Positions 34,069 through 44,330 of a stretch of DNA of 64,000 bases are shown here, piece after piece. The DNA is taken from contig JAVYIG010004988.1 of NCBI GenBank assembly GCA_035222895.1, forward strand, positions 1 to 64,000, in the 5' to 3' direction. Numbering within the stretch: the first letter of the stretch is position 1; every line of letters begins with the position of its first letter. Origin of the DNA: Strongylocentrotus droebachiensis (lineage: Eukaryota > Echinodermata > Echinoidea > Camarodonta > Strongylocentrotidae). Under the pieces are notes generated by a model, which made no database searches, was not told the DNA's origin, and saw nothing but the letters and a program-made list of their open reading frames with translations. The translations under genes were made by a program, and so were the position numbers.

Positions 34069-34435
34069 AGGTAAAGTCCAGTTATGGTCATGCGATTGAA
34101 TTGTGAAAGAAACGTTGTGGAATCGATCAGAAAAGGTTGATCATCTAGCATCTAGCATCTGCAAGGTTCTGGAATCATCAAAATGATAAGAAATTTGGCC
34201 CATTCTTCGTAAAGTTACAAGCACTATACACAGAAAGATGTATATGGGACTACCCTATATCTCTCACAGGACCATGAGAGAAACAAATTTACCAAATATA
34301 TGAATTAGTAGGCGGTTTCCCGGCAAATTTTTTATCATCATGTATTAGTCAAAACATATTCTTTCACATGATTGGTAATGAGAGCTTCCATTTAATTTTT
34401 TTAAATTGGGGCGTTACCGATACTGGTCTTTACCT
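34069..34435. mobile_element. 367-bp piggyBac-type MITE
   Basis: Flanked by TTAA on both sides (34065-34068 and 34436-34439). Inverted ends AGGTAAAGTCCAG and CTGGTCTTTACCT differ by one base. The uninterrupted site 'AGATTTAAGGTCACC' is at about 10793. A TTAA duplication is the signature of piggyBac-family transposition. No coding capacity. Confidence 0.92.
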
Positions 34436-34439
34436 TTAA

Positions 34440-35239
34440 GGTCACCCACAAGCAATCAATGACTACGACTTTAAAAGTAAGCACAGGGATTCCAGTTTCT
34501 TTTACCTTGTAGAAAATATAGAAATCAAACCATTTCCTTAGATTACAACATATTTTTTTACAGAGTCTTACGAACACGGTATTCTAAGACTTCAATTCAC
34601 GATAAGAATTTACAAAAAGAACTTGATTTGGATCAAAATCTGTTTTATCTTAATGCTCTTTTTAACTTCGAAACAAAGTTTACTTTGAGTTTTCACTACA
34701 ACCAACATAATATCGCCGTAAACACAGTCGTACTTTTTGTACACTCCAAACGATGGTATTATTTACAGTCATTAAAAGATTCCTGCACTTGTCACACCAG
34801 CAGATAACTTGTGTTCGTATAAGCACGATTTTACATCCCTTTTAAGGTGTTAGTGAAAACATTACTATTAAAACAGATGCTGAACACTCTATCAGTAGCT
34901 GATGTTGTGACAAGTTTAAACAGCTTTTCGGAACCCCTTTTTCCTTTCATGTTGCATGTAAGATTTAAATTCTACACAATGTGGCTTCAATGTTTAAACA
35001 ATTATGGAGCCTCAGCCAAAAATCATATTCAAGAAAATATTTTGTCAAAATGTAACCAAAGATGGTTCAATATTCATTCGTAAATCTGCTACCTGCCCTT
35101 AGGCGACACATCGCTTAGATTTTGACTTGATGAAATTTAAGTTCAAAGCAATGTACCTTTAAGAAACAAGTTTATTTGAATAAAAAAGTTTTTACCAAAT
35201 AATTATTGGGAATAAAAGTTTTCGTGTTTTTTTCTTAGC
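34440..35239. repeat. 3' flank block S, copy 2
   Basis: Downstream flank of copy 4, homologous to 4694-5115 and 53400-54489. On the minus strand an AATAAA (plus-strand 'TTTATT' at about 35169-35174) lies about 65 bp past the stop of copy 4, a candidate polyadenylation signal. No gene seen. Confidence 0.7.
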
Positions 35240-36718
35240 CTAATAAACGTCGACATACAACGCATCAATACTGACTACCTCATCCTTAGGCAAGGTTGGT
35301 GTCTGTCCTGCTTCTGGAGTGGCCTTCAAGGTATTCCTCGTGGGTCCTTCATCTGGTATTTCATAGAGCGGAATCTCCTCTGCATCATCCCCTGATCCTG
35401 GCATCTTGACATCGTCATACTGGTCCCCTTGCCGAAGGGTACCCCTGATCTGCTCGTGTTGAGTGATGATAGCACTGTTGCCATAGAGATGATGTGAAGT
35501 GGAAGACCCATCAGTAACTTTTGATGTTGATTTTGACTCACGATTAGTTCCCCTCAATTCCATAATGGAAGTGGCATAGTCTGGACCCTTCCGAGATCCA
35601 TCTTCAACCGATTCGTAACAAACTCCAAGATGCTCCGTTTTATCTGCATGATCTGCACTTCGTGGATCCAAGCTGGTTTCCCTCAATCTCTTAATTAAAG
35701 TGGTATACTCTGTACCCTTCCGAGATCCATCTTCAACCGATTCGCAACGAACTTCAGGCTGCTCCTTTTTAATCGATGCGTTGTCAATGTCTTTATTTTC
35801 TCTTCGATCTTTCGTTTTCTTACACCGCAGAACGATAATGATTACAATCAATATCAGACTGAAAACAGAACCAAGAATTGCGATAAACAGGGTTATATTG
35901 CCACCACTCGTGTTTTTGTCCGAGCTGCCATTCTTGTTCGTTGGTGAGTAGTGTTTTGTTGTAGAAATTGATGAAGGTCTACCGACGGGCATTTTTCTTG
36001 ACGCTGTATATGATATTGTTGATGGTCTATTTTGCGTTGTTTGTTTCAAAGAAGTCGTTGGTAGCTTAGTCGTAGGAGATGATGGTGGCGTCGGCTGAGT
36101 TGGTAGCGTGCATGTGATCCTCGACTCGGTCCCAATTTGCAGAAAGAATTCTGAACGAAGCCTGTTTATTTCAGTCACAGTATTCACAAAGGAAAAGGCA
36201 TTCCCTTGAATTACAGCCGTCTGATATATGTTCCCGTTCAAAATGATATTTGGATAAAGCACCTGTGTTGTCCTATAATTATGCAGAGTACAAACCACTT
36301 TTATGACCTCTGAATTTGAAATAGCTGCTTTAGTGCAATCAGAACATCTAATGACACTTAAGTCAAACGACTGAATTTCATCATTGTTATCGTCATAACA
36401 TCGAAAGTTAGCCGAATCAGTCATTTTGAGGTTAGAAATTGATATATTGTTAGAATCAAGATTCCCATTGCTGGTAACACCTTGTGTAAAACGAGGATCA
36501 TTGATGGAGAAACCGTTCCAGTTGGCAATGAATGTTGCATTTCTATACCAGTTCATGTTGTTATAATTAGGTCGATGGCAGCTTAGTGTGATGTTATCTC
36601 CGATGTTAGCTAGTCTTATTATGGTACGCCCTTCTACTCTGTATGCAAGATCCACACAGAAAAGTACAACAAACACAGATACAAAAACACAAAACATCTG
36701 CGATCGAATGAACGCCAT
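35240..36718 (-). CDS. Ig-domain receptor with ITIM-type tail, copy 4
   Basis: Single-exon, 492-residue type I receptor and the most diverged in its Ig domains. Signal peptide 1-30 with Tyr for the usual Cys at 26; V-type domain Cys47, Trp57, TDSANFRC ending at Cys107; RCSDC linker (Cys125/128); second domain Cys143-Cys203; Ser/Thr stalk; membrane span about 275-296. In the tail the first module reads VRCESV: the ITIM tyrosine is replaced by Cys325. The next motif is TEYTTL (Tyr338), and only VCYESV (Tyr368) keeps a full ITIM consensus. Tyrosines 381, 412, 434, 452, 488 and 492 are kept. The frame is open throughout. Signalling is predicted weaker than in copy 2. Confidence 0.87.
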   Translation of the reverse strand: MAFIRSQMFCVFVSVFVVLFCVDLAYRVEGRTIIRLANIGDNITLSCHRPNYNNMNWYRNATFIANWNGFSINDPRFTQGVTSNGNLDSNNISISNLKMTDSANFRCYDDNNDEIQSFDLSVIRCSDCTKAAISNSEVIKVVCTLHNYRTTQVLYPNIILNGNIYQTAVIQGNAFSFVNTVTEINRLRSEFFLQIGTESRITCTLPTQPTPPSSPTTKLPTTSLKQTTQNRPSTISYTASRKMPVGRPSSISTTKHYSPTNKNGSSDKNTSGGNITLFIAILGSVFSLILIVIIIVLRCKKTKDRRENKDIDNASIKKEQPEVRCESVEDGSRKGTEYTTLIKRLRETSLDPRSADHADKTEHLGVCYESVEDGSRKGPDYATSIMELRGTNRESKSTSKVTDGSSTSHHLYGNSAIITQHEQIRGTLRQGDQYDDVKMPGSGDDAEEIPLYEIPDEGPTRNTLKATPEAGQTPTLPKDEVVSIDALYVDVY

Positions 36719-39396
36719 CTTGGAGTCAAGTATAACGAACAATGATGGAAAATCCAAATCTCAGAAAACTATATTGGATGCGTTTTCATCGCTACGGAAC
36801 AATGTCAGGTAGGTTTTCCTCTCGCGGCGTCAAACTAGTAACTGATAGTATTGCATTGATTCGTTAAAGACGATAAAGTACCACAATGATTGTATGACCA
36901 TAGTCTGCATTCGATGATATAGTTCCTGAACTCGATGGTGTATAACGGAAATAAAGTTTAGAAGTAGGCTGTGATTGAAAGTGCGTGCGCAGGATTGGGC
37001 CTATTAGAAAAAGAGATTTGTTTCCTTCTTCTGAAAATACGTATACGGCAATAATTGGTATGAGAATCGTATACACTTGCCGGGTCCCCCGCTTCGATGG
37101 TATTGTATACGAAGAAGAAGTAGACAGGCGCATGATGTCATGATGTTATTAAAGTTGTTAATGAACATGATTTGTTTACCTTCTCGTTGACGATAATAAT
37201 GCATTATCAGTGTAAGATTATATTTTTAGTCGTAGGTACTTGTTTTATTCATATTTAGCTTTCCATACTCTGTCATCATCAGGACAGCCCTGACCTACAT
37301 TCCTCCCCTTTATCTCTTTCACTCATACTTTTTTGTTCTGTCCTTACTCATTCTTACCCATTCAACCTTGCCTGCCATGGCAACCTCTCTCACTCATGAC
37401 TATCCATCCTTTAACTCACTTGATATCTGGTTCTCTCTCTGCCCCTCCATTCGTTACTTTCGGTTATTGCAAACTTTTGATTGGGAATTGTTACTTTCCT
37501 ATTGTGAAATATGTCAGCCATCTTGGTAGCCATCCTGGAAGATGTAATAAAATGAACATAAAAGACAGTCAATGCACCTCAAGCCTTGAAACATGTAGGA
37601 CCGATTTTATTTTGGTGTGTCTTATGTTTATGGCCATTATGTTTATATTAGATTTTTTAAGGGACGAGCTGGCACGAAATCGACATTGAATACCCATTTA
37701 GCTTCTTCACTGTTACTTCGTTACTTCATCCAAGACGGAATGCTCGACCATGACGGGATACCCGTGCTCTCTTCTTCTGCATCCAGAACCAACACGACGT
37801 CGAACTCTCGACATAGCCATGTAACTGAAACAAGTACATGGACACTGTTAAAGATCGAACACGCCCATGAATTCTTGCGTCACATTCTTCTCGCTAACGA
37901 GTTTTCTTTTAATGTTTTGAGCCCAATGATGTACGTATTCGTTAAAGTAACCTCGATGGATTAATTCAGTATTGTATTTTTAATCATAATTATATTTCAT
38001 TTTTCACGCTTGTAAATAAACAGGTCATATATAGTTGTAATGTGATTTTCAATGCTCTTTATTCATAAGTTATTAAACTTATTTTTCATTATACATACAG
38101 ATGTGCAAAGCGCTCTTACTTAGTTCTGTGGTAACTGTAATTCATTACATGAGAATCCAACTTATCGTTAGACGCGGTCAATTGCAGGACAAAGATCTGA
38201 CTGTACATCCATCTACTTTATATCGTCTAGATTATTGTAATTCCACTACTCCTTGGTATATCTTAACTCACTTCAACTCCTCCAAAATAAAATAGCACGG
38301 CTAGTTCATTATAAACCAAATGTTGTCCATGTGTCCCCTTTCATCAGTGATCTTCATTGACTTCGTGTTTAATAATAATCGTATCATACACTTAATGTCT
38401 CAATAATCAAGCCCCAGCATACCTAGGTGATAATACTCCATGCATGCGCACACTTCCATGCATAATGCACGCTCAGCCACTAGTAATACACTTACTGTCC
38501 CTCGAACCAGTAAACAGATACTAGTAGGCGAAAAGGCTTTTTTCAGTTATTGCCCGAAAACCTTGAACGCCTCACCCCTGTACTAATACTAAAGAATTGC
38601 CATACTCTCAAAGCTTTCAAGATGTGTCTGAAAACACATCTATTCTAATTTGTTTATATATTCCTCTTTGTTTTGTAATTGATGAAAGCTAGCCTTCGTA
38701 TACTAATGTTCTCTTTCTGTGTTTGTTTGTATATCTTATGAAAAGGCGCTATATAAAAGTAATATTTACATTATATTAGTATTCCAATTGATATAATATT
38801 TACTAGTCTAATCATATCTATACTTTTATTTATTAGTACTTTTTTATCCAAATTATCATCATTATTATTATTATCAATGTTCGGGTACTAATCCGTCGCA
38901 CAATCTAGGGTTACGTCATCTCCGACGTTCAGTACTGTCCTCACTGATATAACTTATCCATTTGAAAATCCTGAGATATGTTCATGAAAAGTAGAGTTAT
39001 AAAGGCATTGAAGATTCCCATTTTTGTATTAGCGATTAGAATTTTCTCATAAAACCTCATCACGACACATCGTCAAAATATCTATTTCCCATCATGCTTT
39101 GTCACTATGGTGGCATAGTATTACTTTCATTTCATGAGCTAGGTTCACGACATGTTGTAAAATGGATGGATATTTCACATTGCTTGATCCGTACCTCCAG
39201 ATATCAATGATCAGTGTTAGCAGTGATCTTTTGTCAAGATGATTTCGAGTTTAATATCTTATCTATTTCTAACAATGACCTTGATACGGGTCCCAATCAT
39301 GATCCTCTGTTACTAAGTACTCGTATATACGCGACGAGGCTCGTATTTAGTAGTCTAAAAACATTTCTTTAATCATCATGAAAATCACGTTTCGTC
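36719..39396. repeat. 5' flank block R2, copy 2, proximal part
   Basis: Matches 18287-20110 joined directly to 21892-22710. It is the uninterrupted form that shows the 20119-21883 element to be an insertion. The LINE C-terminal remnant recurs at 38585-38775. No gene seen. Confidence 0.8.
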
Positions 39397-39405
39397 AAGT
39401 ATCTT

Positions 39406-39919
39406 ACCTATCGTAGACTGAAACCCACACAAAAGCAACCTCCTAGAATATACGGGTTACCCAAGATCAGGCGCGTACGCAGGGGGGGGGGGGGGGGTTG
39501 GGGGGGTTAACCCCCCCCCTTTGGTATTTTTATGTGTATAACCCCCCCCAAAAAAAAAACCTAAAACCCCCCCCCTCGATTCCATTCAGCAGACGGCCCG
39601 AGCCAACGGCCCGTTGATTGGTTGAGTACCGTATGCGTCGGCCAATAGGCCTGGTGCATCAGCCGAACCAGCGGCCGAACCAGCGGCCTTGGTGATTGGT
39701 CGATCACCGTGTGCGTCGACCAATAGGCATTGGGCGTTATTGTTCTAATTATCGATCGAATTATAGACCGCTCCGCCGGTCCTCCCGTAAAGTATAAAAG
39801 ACCCTTGCTTACAATAGTTTTTATCACCTGACGAAGTATCGCAGTAGCATACGAAACGTCGTGATCTTATTGACCACATTGCGAGACAAACGAATATCAC
39901 TAGCGATATTATTTTCGAT
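39406..39919 (+). mobile_element. Penelope-like retroelement fragment with a G-rich insert
   Basis: Flanked by AAGTATCTT (39397-39405 and 39920-39928); empty site at 22711-22719. The right end 'CACATTGCGAGACAAACGAA...TTATTTTCGAT' is shared with the element at 51753-52013. A hammerhead-like motif lies 54 bp before the end. A G/C-run segment starting 'CAGGCGCGTACGCAGG' at about 39468 looks like a nested fragment. Target duplications of unequal length (9 and 13 bp) and a terminal ribozyme-like motif fit Penelope-like elements. No reverse transcriptase or GIY-YIG domain is present. Confidence 0.6.
39823..39865 (+). ncRNA. Hammerhead-ribozyme-like motif
   Basis: Order: stem I strand ATCAC (39823-39827), core CTGACGA (39828-39834), stem II GTAT(C)GC-AGTA-GCATAC, core GAAA (39853-39856), minimal stem III C-GT, cleavage triplet GTC (39858-39860), stem I strand GTGAT (39861-39865). 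A very short stem III is known for ribozymes in Penelope-like elements. One extra A sits between CTGACGA and stem II. Activity is not shown. Confidence 0.55.
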
Positions 39920-39928
39920 AAGTATCTT

Positions 39929-41617
39929 TTTGGTTGATGAATATTGCAACCGGTAAATGTATTCTGCCCTCTTGTGTCTAGATGTGTTAAGACTTCAATC
40001 TACTTGACAAGGAAACGACACTTGTATTGAAGTGGATCTATTGACTGTCCCAATACATACGATCACGTAGAAGCATAACGAAACCAAAATTATATACAAA
40101 GAAAGTTGTTTGTCAGCATTGTAATATGTATTTTGGATGAATGATGATTGGTTATGATTATATTATGACCAACATTGACAATTTTTCTCAGAGAGTAGGC
40201 GTTGCATAGATATTTTCTATATCGTACAGAATATGTTTTGTTTTCTGTAAGTATTTCCGTGTTATAGGTTCTTTATTAAATTTGATTCTCATAATTGTCA
40301 TTAGCGAACAGGTCTGTGGATTCATAGATGCCTTTGAAAACAATTCTCCATTGCGTCGTGTTTCCAAGGTCGCACAAGGCAAAAAAACATAACATTGCGA
40401 TATCGTTTCAAATGTCATGATTAAGACAGATTTCTTCTGTTCCTCCTGACGAAAACAATGAATGAACCTATTCTTTTGTTTAATATAGTTCACAATTTAC
40501 ACAATCATTGTTACAACTTGAAACATTTTATAATCCAAAGACTGAGTTAAGAATTGTGTGAGGAATTACATAATGCCAATGCATGGTCGAAAATTAATTT
40601 AAACAATTGAAAATAATCAGTAGTTGGTGACATGTATTTTAAGAGAGTACATATACACACTTTTTTAATTACAAATTCTGCGTTTCTGATATAGAAATTA
40701 TTATGTTTATCTTGTGAAAGACAACTTAACGCGTACTCAATAGCTCTGCGTACAAATACGTATATCGTACTGTTTCGAATGCACAAATTGTCATTGGATA
40801 CGATTATTGAGTACCTTCTAGCGAACTCAAAAGTAAGGCAAAGGATGTACCATAATAACGGCGTGATATATGAACGACCTGAACGATTTGAAGACCTAGC
40901 ATAATTGCACTTAGATTTTATTGATGTTATTTTTCTGTTTATATTGCGGTCGGTGAGAATGAAGAAATTACTTATTTTCTAGATTATAAAAGTGAACAGC
41001 GTATTGCATCCTTTTCCCCGAACAGATCTACAGAAAGCAGACTCAATAGCCATGTGCATAACTCTTTGATTGGAGCGAACATTACAATGGTATGTTACTT
41101 TATAAGATGATGACGTGAATCCTAATCAAATGTTGGTTGAAAGCGTACACGTGATCAGGCATTTATTTTGCCTTACGCGTAATTTGGATAATGACCGGTC
41201 ATTATCCAATTCTAATGACCGGTCATTAGTAAAATCATATGATAAAACATCATTTTTTTAAAACAAATAAAACATAATCTTATAAAACAAATAATACACA
41301 TCATTTTGTTCGGACATTAGTCAAATTAACCACACTCGGTACCTTCAAAACAGTCCAAACACCCTCGGCTACTGCCTCTGGCGTGTTAGACTGTTCCAAA
41401 GGTACCTCGTGTGGGTAATTCTTACTAATGCCCTCAATGATGTGTATTATTTGTATATTAATAGGCTATTGAAGCTACCCTTTTAGCCGATTTCTCGTGT
41501 TATACGTACAAATTTAAGGTCACCAACAAGCAATCAATGACTACGACTTTAAAAGTAAGCAGAGGCAATCCACTTCCTTTTGCCTTGCAGAAATATAGAA
41601 ATAAAACCGTTTCATCA
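39929..41617. repeat. Block R2, copy 2, distal part with palindrome-bearing MITE
   Basis: Matches 22724-23647 joined to 25014-25756. Both CCGG-centred palindromes are conserved (41186-41207 and 41212-41229). The sequence ends at 'GTTTCATCA', where the LINE fragment begins. No gene seen. Confidence 0.75.
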
Positions 41618-42400
41618 AAACAAATTATTGGTACTACTTCCGAGTCTGTCTTGTGGATTCATATTGATAAGAAATATTTAGGATTTGATTTTATATTAGG
41701 TGCTGTTTACCTGCCATGTGAAGGTTCTATCCATCACACTAATGAGGTTTTTGACCTCTTGGCTCAGGACCTGGTACATTTGAAAGGCAAATATGATGTC
41801 CCGTTTTGTTTAACTGGGGACTTTAATGCAAGAACAGGTCTACTTGATGATTTTATGGTGATTGAGGATGTTATATCAGATTTGACTGGATTTGTTGCCT
41901 CTAATGACAATAACGATTTTCAGAGTTACCTTAAAGATAATGGTATAGATACTAAACGATATAATAAAGATGAATGTGTGAATAATAATGGAAGACAAAT
42001 TCTAGAAATTTGTCAGAGCTTTGATTTGAAGATTGTAAATGGAAGGATTTGTGGTGACAAAGGAGTGGGCAATTATACTTGTTACAATAAAAATGGGGGA
42101 AAGAGTGTAGTTGACTATGTGATTGCTTCAGCTAGTTTTTTTCAGCATATTTTAAATTTTGAGATCGATGTATTTGATAAAAGCATGTCAGATGTCCACT
42201 GTCCAATCGTTTTAACATTATGTAATGATACTTCTATAGATGAACCCAGTAATATCTCAAGGTCAGATAAAGATTTATTGATATCCTCTGAGCGAGAAAC
42301 GTATATGGCCTTTAAATGGTCTGCTGAAAAAGTAGCTAGCTTTAAATCAAATCTAGATAACTACGCAGATAAAATGAAAAGTAAACTAAGTACATTTTAA
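41618..42400 (+). pseudogene. LINE apurinic-type endonuclease domain
   Basis: Exonuclease-endonuclease-phosphatase domain that would nick target DNA. Visible motifs: LGAVYLPCEG, LTGDFNARTG (the GDFN signature), VVDYVIAS and SDVHCPIVL at the catalytic SDH position, here with an extra residue between Asp and His. The N-terminal part of the domain is missing. The frame ends at TAA 42398-42400, and the same frame continues at once into the reverse transcriptase, so one nonsense change separates the two domains. Confidence 0.88.
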
Positions 42401-43930
42401 AGATCAACATCCCAGTTGAATGTGGATGGTTTTTGTACACTTCTTTGTGATTCTTTTGTAAATGCTGCCCTAGAAGTTGGGATCTGTGAGAAGAAAGTTC
42501 GGAGAAAATCTCAGGCGAAAATTGGTGTGCAAGTAAATAAACCATGGTTCGATAATGAATGTAAACAGGCAAGGGATTCGTATTTTAATTTCAAGAATAA
42601 ATTGAAGCGTAAAAAGAAGGGTGAGCCATCTGATAAAATAGAAGAAATGAATGGTGACATTTGTAAAGCAGCGAAGGAATACAAACGGTTGCTTCGTAGA
42701 AAGATGTTTCTATACAGCAAATTTCTAAATGATAATCTCAGATCAACAAAGAAGACAAATCCACAGGAGTATTGGAAAATTTTGAGTGGTAACTCTGGAA
42801 AGCGAAACAAAAATATGGTCTCGCTGAATGATTTTCTACATCACTTTCGTAATCTGAATGTTGCTCAAGATGAAACTGGTGCACTACACCAAACTGAAAT
42901 GGTGGCAGACTTGGTCATAAATGACGAATTGAATGCTCCTATCACTGTTGAGGAGGTTATTCTGATGATTAAGAAATTGAAAAACAATAAGGCATGCGGT
43001 ATTGATCAAATTAGAAATGAATTTTTGAAACATGCAACCGGTAAGGTTCTGGAAGTGATAACAATTGTTTTTAATATAGTTCTAGAAAGTGGAACAGTGC
43101 CTCATGATTGGTGTGTTGGATTGATTGTTCCAATATTTAAAAACAAAGGGTTGGAGAAAGATCCAGACAACTATCGTGGTATTACCCTTTTAAGCTGTAT
43201 AGGAAAGTTGTTCACTTCAATATTAAATCATAGAATTACTTTATATTTTGAAAGTGAATCTGTACTTGGAGAAGAACAGGCAGGTTTTCGTGAAGGTTAT
43301 TCCACAATGGATCATGCATTTGTGTTGAAATCTTTACTGGATATTTATTTGTCAAAGGGAAGGAGGATTTATTGCGCCTTTGTGGATTTTAGAAAAGCCT
43401 TTGATATGATAGATCGAGTATCCCTTTGGTATAAATTATTATTGTCAGGAGTAAACGGCAAGGTATTTAGAGCCATTAAGAATATGTATGCCTCTGCTAA
43501 GTCGCGTGTTACGACATGTGGTCAAACCTCTGAAACATTTGCTTGTAATATTGGGGTAAGGCAGGGTGATAATTTATCCCCCTTACTTTTCGCAATTTAT
43601 CTTAATGATTTTGTTGGATATATCCGAACCAAATTTAAAGGTTTACAGTATTTATATGATGAAGTGTGTTCTGATGTTCTTGATAAAATTACTGATGAAG
43701 ACTTATTTATTAATTTACATTCATTGCTATATGCAGATGATACAATTATCTTGGCAGAAAATCCAGAGGAACTCCAAACGGCTTTGGATGCTCTGTCTAA
43801 CTACTGTGAGATATGGAAATTGCGTGTGAATACTGAAAAAACAAAGATAATGATATTCTCTAGAGGATTAAATCTTGGGTTAAATTTAATTACAATGGTA
43901 ATTTTAAAAAGGCAATATCAAAACAGGTGA
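42401..43930 (+). pseudogene. LINE reverse transcriptase domain
   Basis: In frame with the endonuclease after the stop. Motifs in order: NKACGIDQIRNEFLK, DNYRGITLLSCIGK, EEQAGFREGYST, FVDFRKAFDMID (catalytic Asp in FVDF), GVRQGDNLSPLLFAIYLND and LLYADDTIIL (catalytic YADD box). The block is complete across fingers and palm. After IMIFSRGLN the frame slips and the protein ends falsely at 43930. The usual segment here is shortened, so an internal deletion caused the shift. Confidence 0.9.
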
Positions 43931-44325
43931 TTCAGGCAAGAAAAGCCTCATTTGCAATGACCTTAAAGGTGCAAAGGTTAAGATTATCATTGGATATACA
44001 GTGTGAGTTATTTGATCAGTTAATCCTGCCAATACTGTTATATGGCTGTGAGGTGTGGGGTTTTGAGGATTTAAGCCAGATTGAAATTTTTCATCGCAAA
44101 TTCTTAAGGGCCATACTGAATGTCAATAAATATACACCTGACTGTATGATTTATGGTGAGACAGGCCGTACTAAAATTGATGTTCAGGTTAAATGTAGAA
44201 TGGTAGGTTTTTGGCTAAAAGTAGTCAAAGGAAGTCATTGTAAATATACATTTAGATTCTATAATCTTTTAAAGTTACTTATGGAAAGAGGTTCCCAGTC
44301 TCAATTATCTAAATGGTTTTCATGT
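43927..44325 (+). pseudogene. LINE C-terminal domain, frameshifted
   Basis: Continues the polyprotein in another frame: LFDQLILPILLYGCEVWGFE, then FHRKFLRAILNVNKYTPDCM and YGETGRTKI. This is the usual region past the palm in jockey/CR1-type elements. The coding signal fades near 44325 and the next bases ('TGTTGCTAATATGAATCATT') belong to block L. Confidence 0.85.
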
Positions 44326-44330
44326 CTATA

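Larger units (their letters stand above)
41618..44330 (+). mobile_element. LINE fragment coding for endonuclease and reverse transcriptase
   Basis: Non-LTR retrotransposon in the same orientation as the window, lacking its 5' end and its 3' untranslated region with tail. The left junction breaks the R2 sequence at the point matching 25756. The right junction rejoins block L at the point matching about 26940 (12796 in copy 2), so about 1.2 kb of flank is missing. It probably belongs to the jockey/CR1/L2 group; clade not resolved. Confidence 0.9.
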
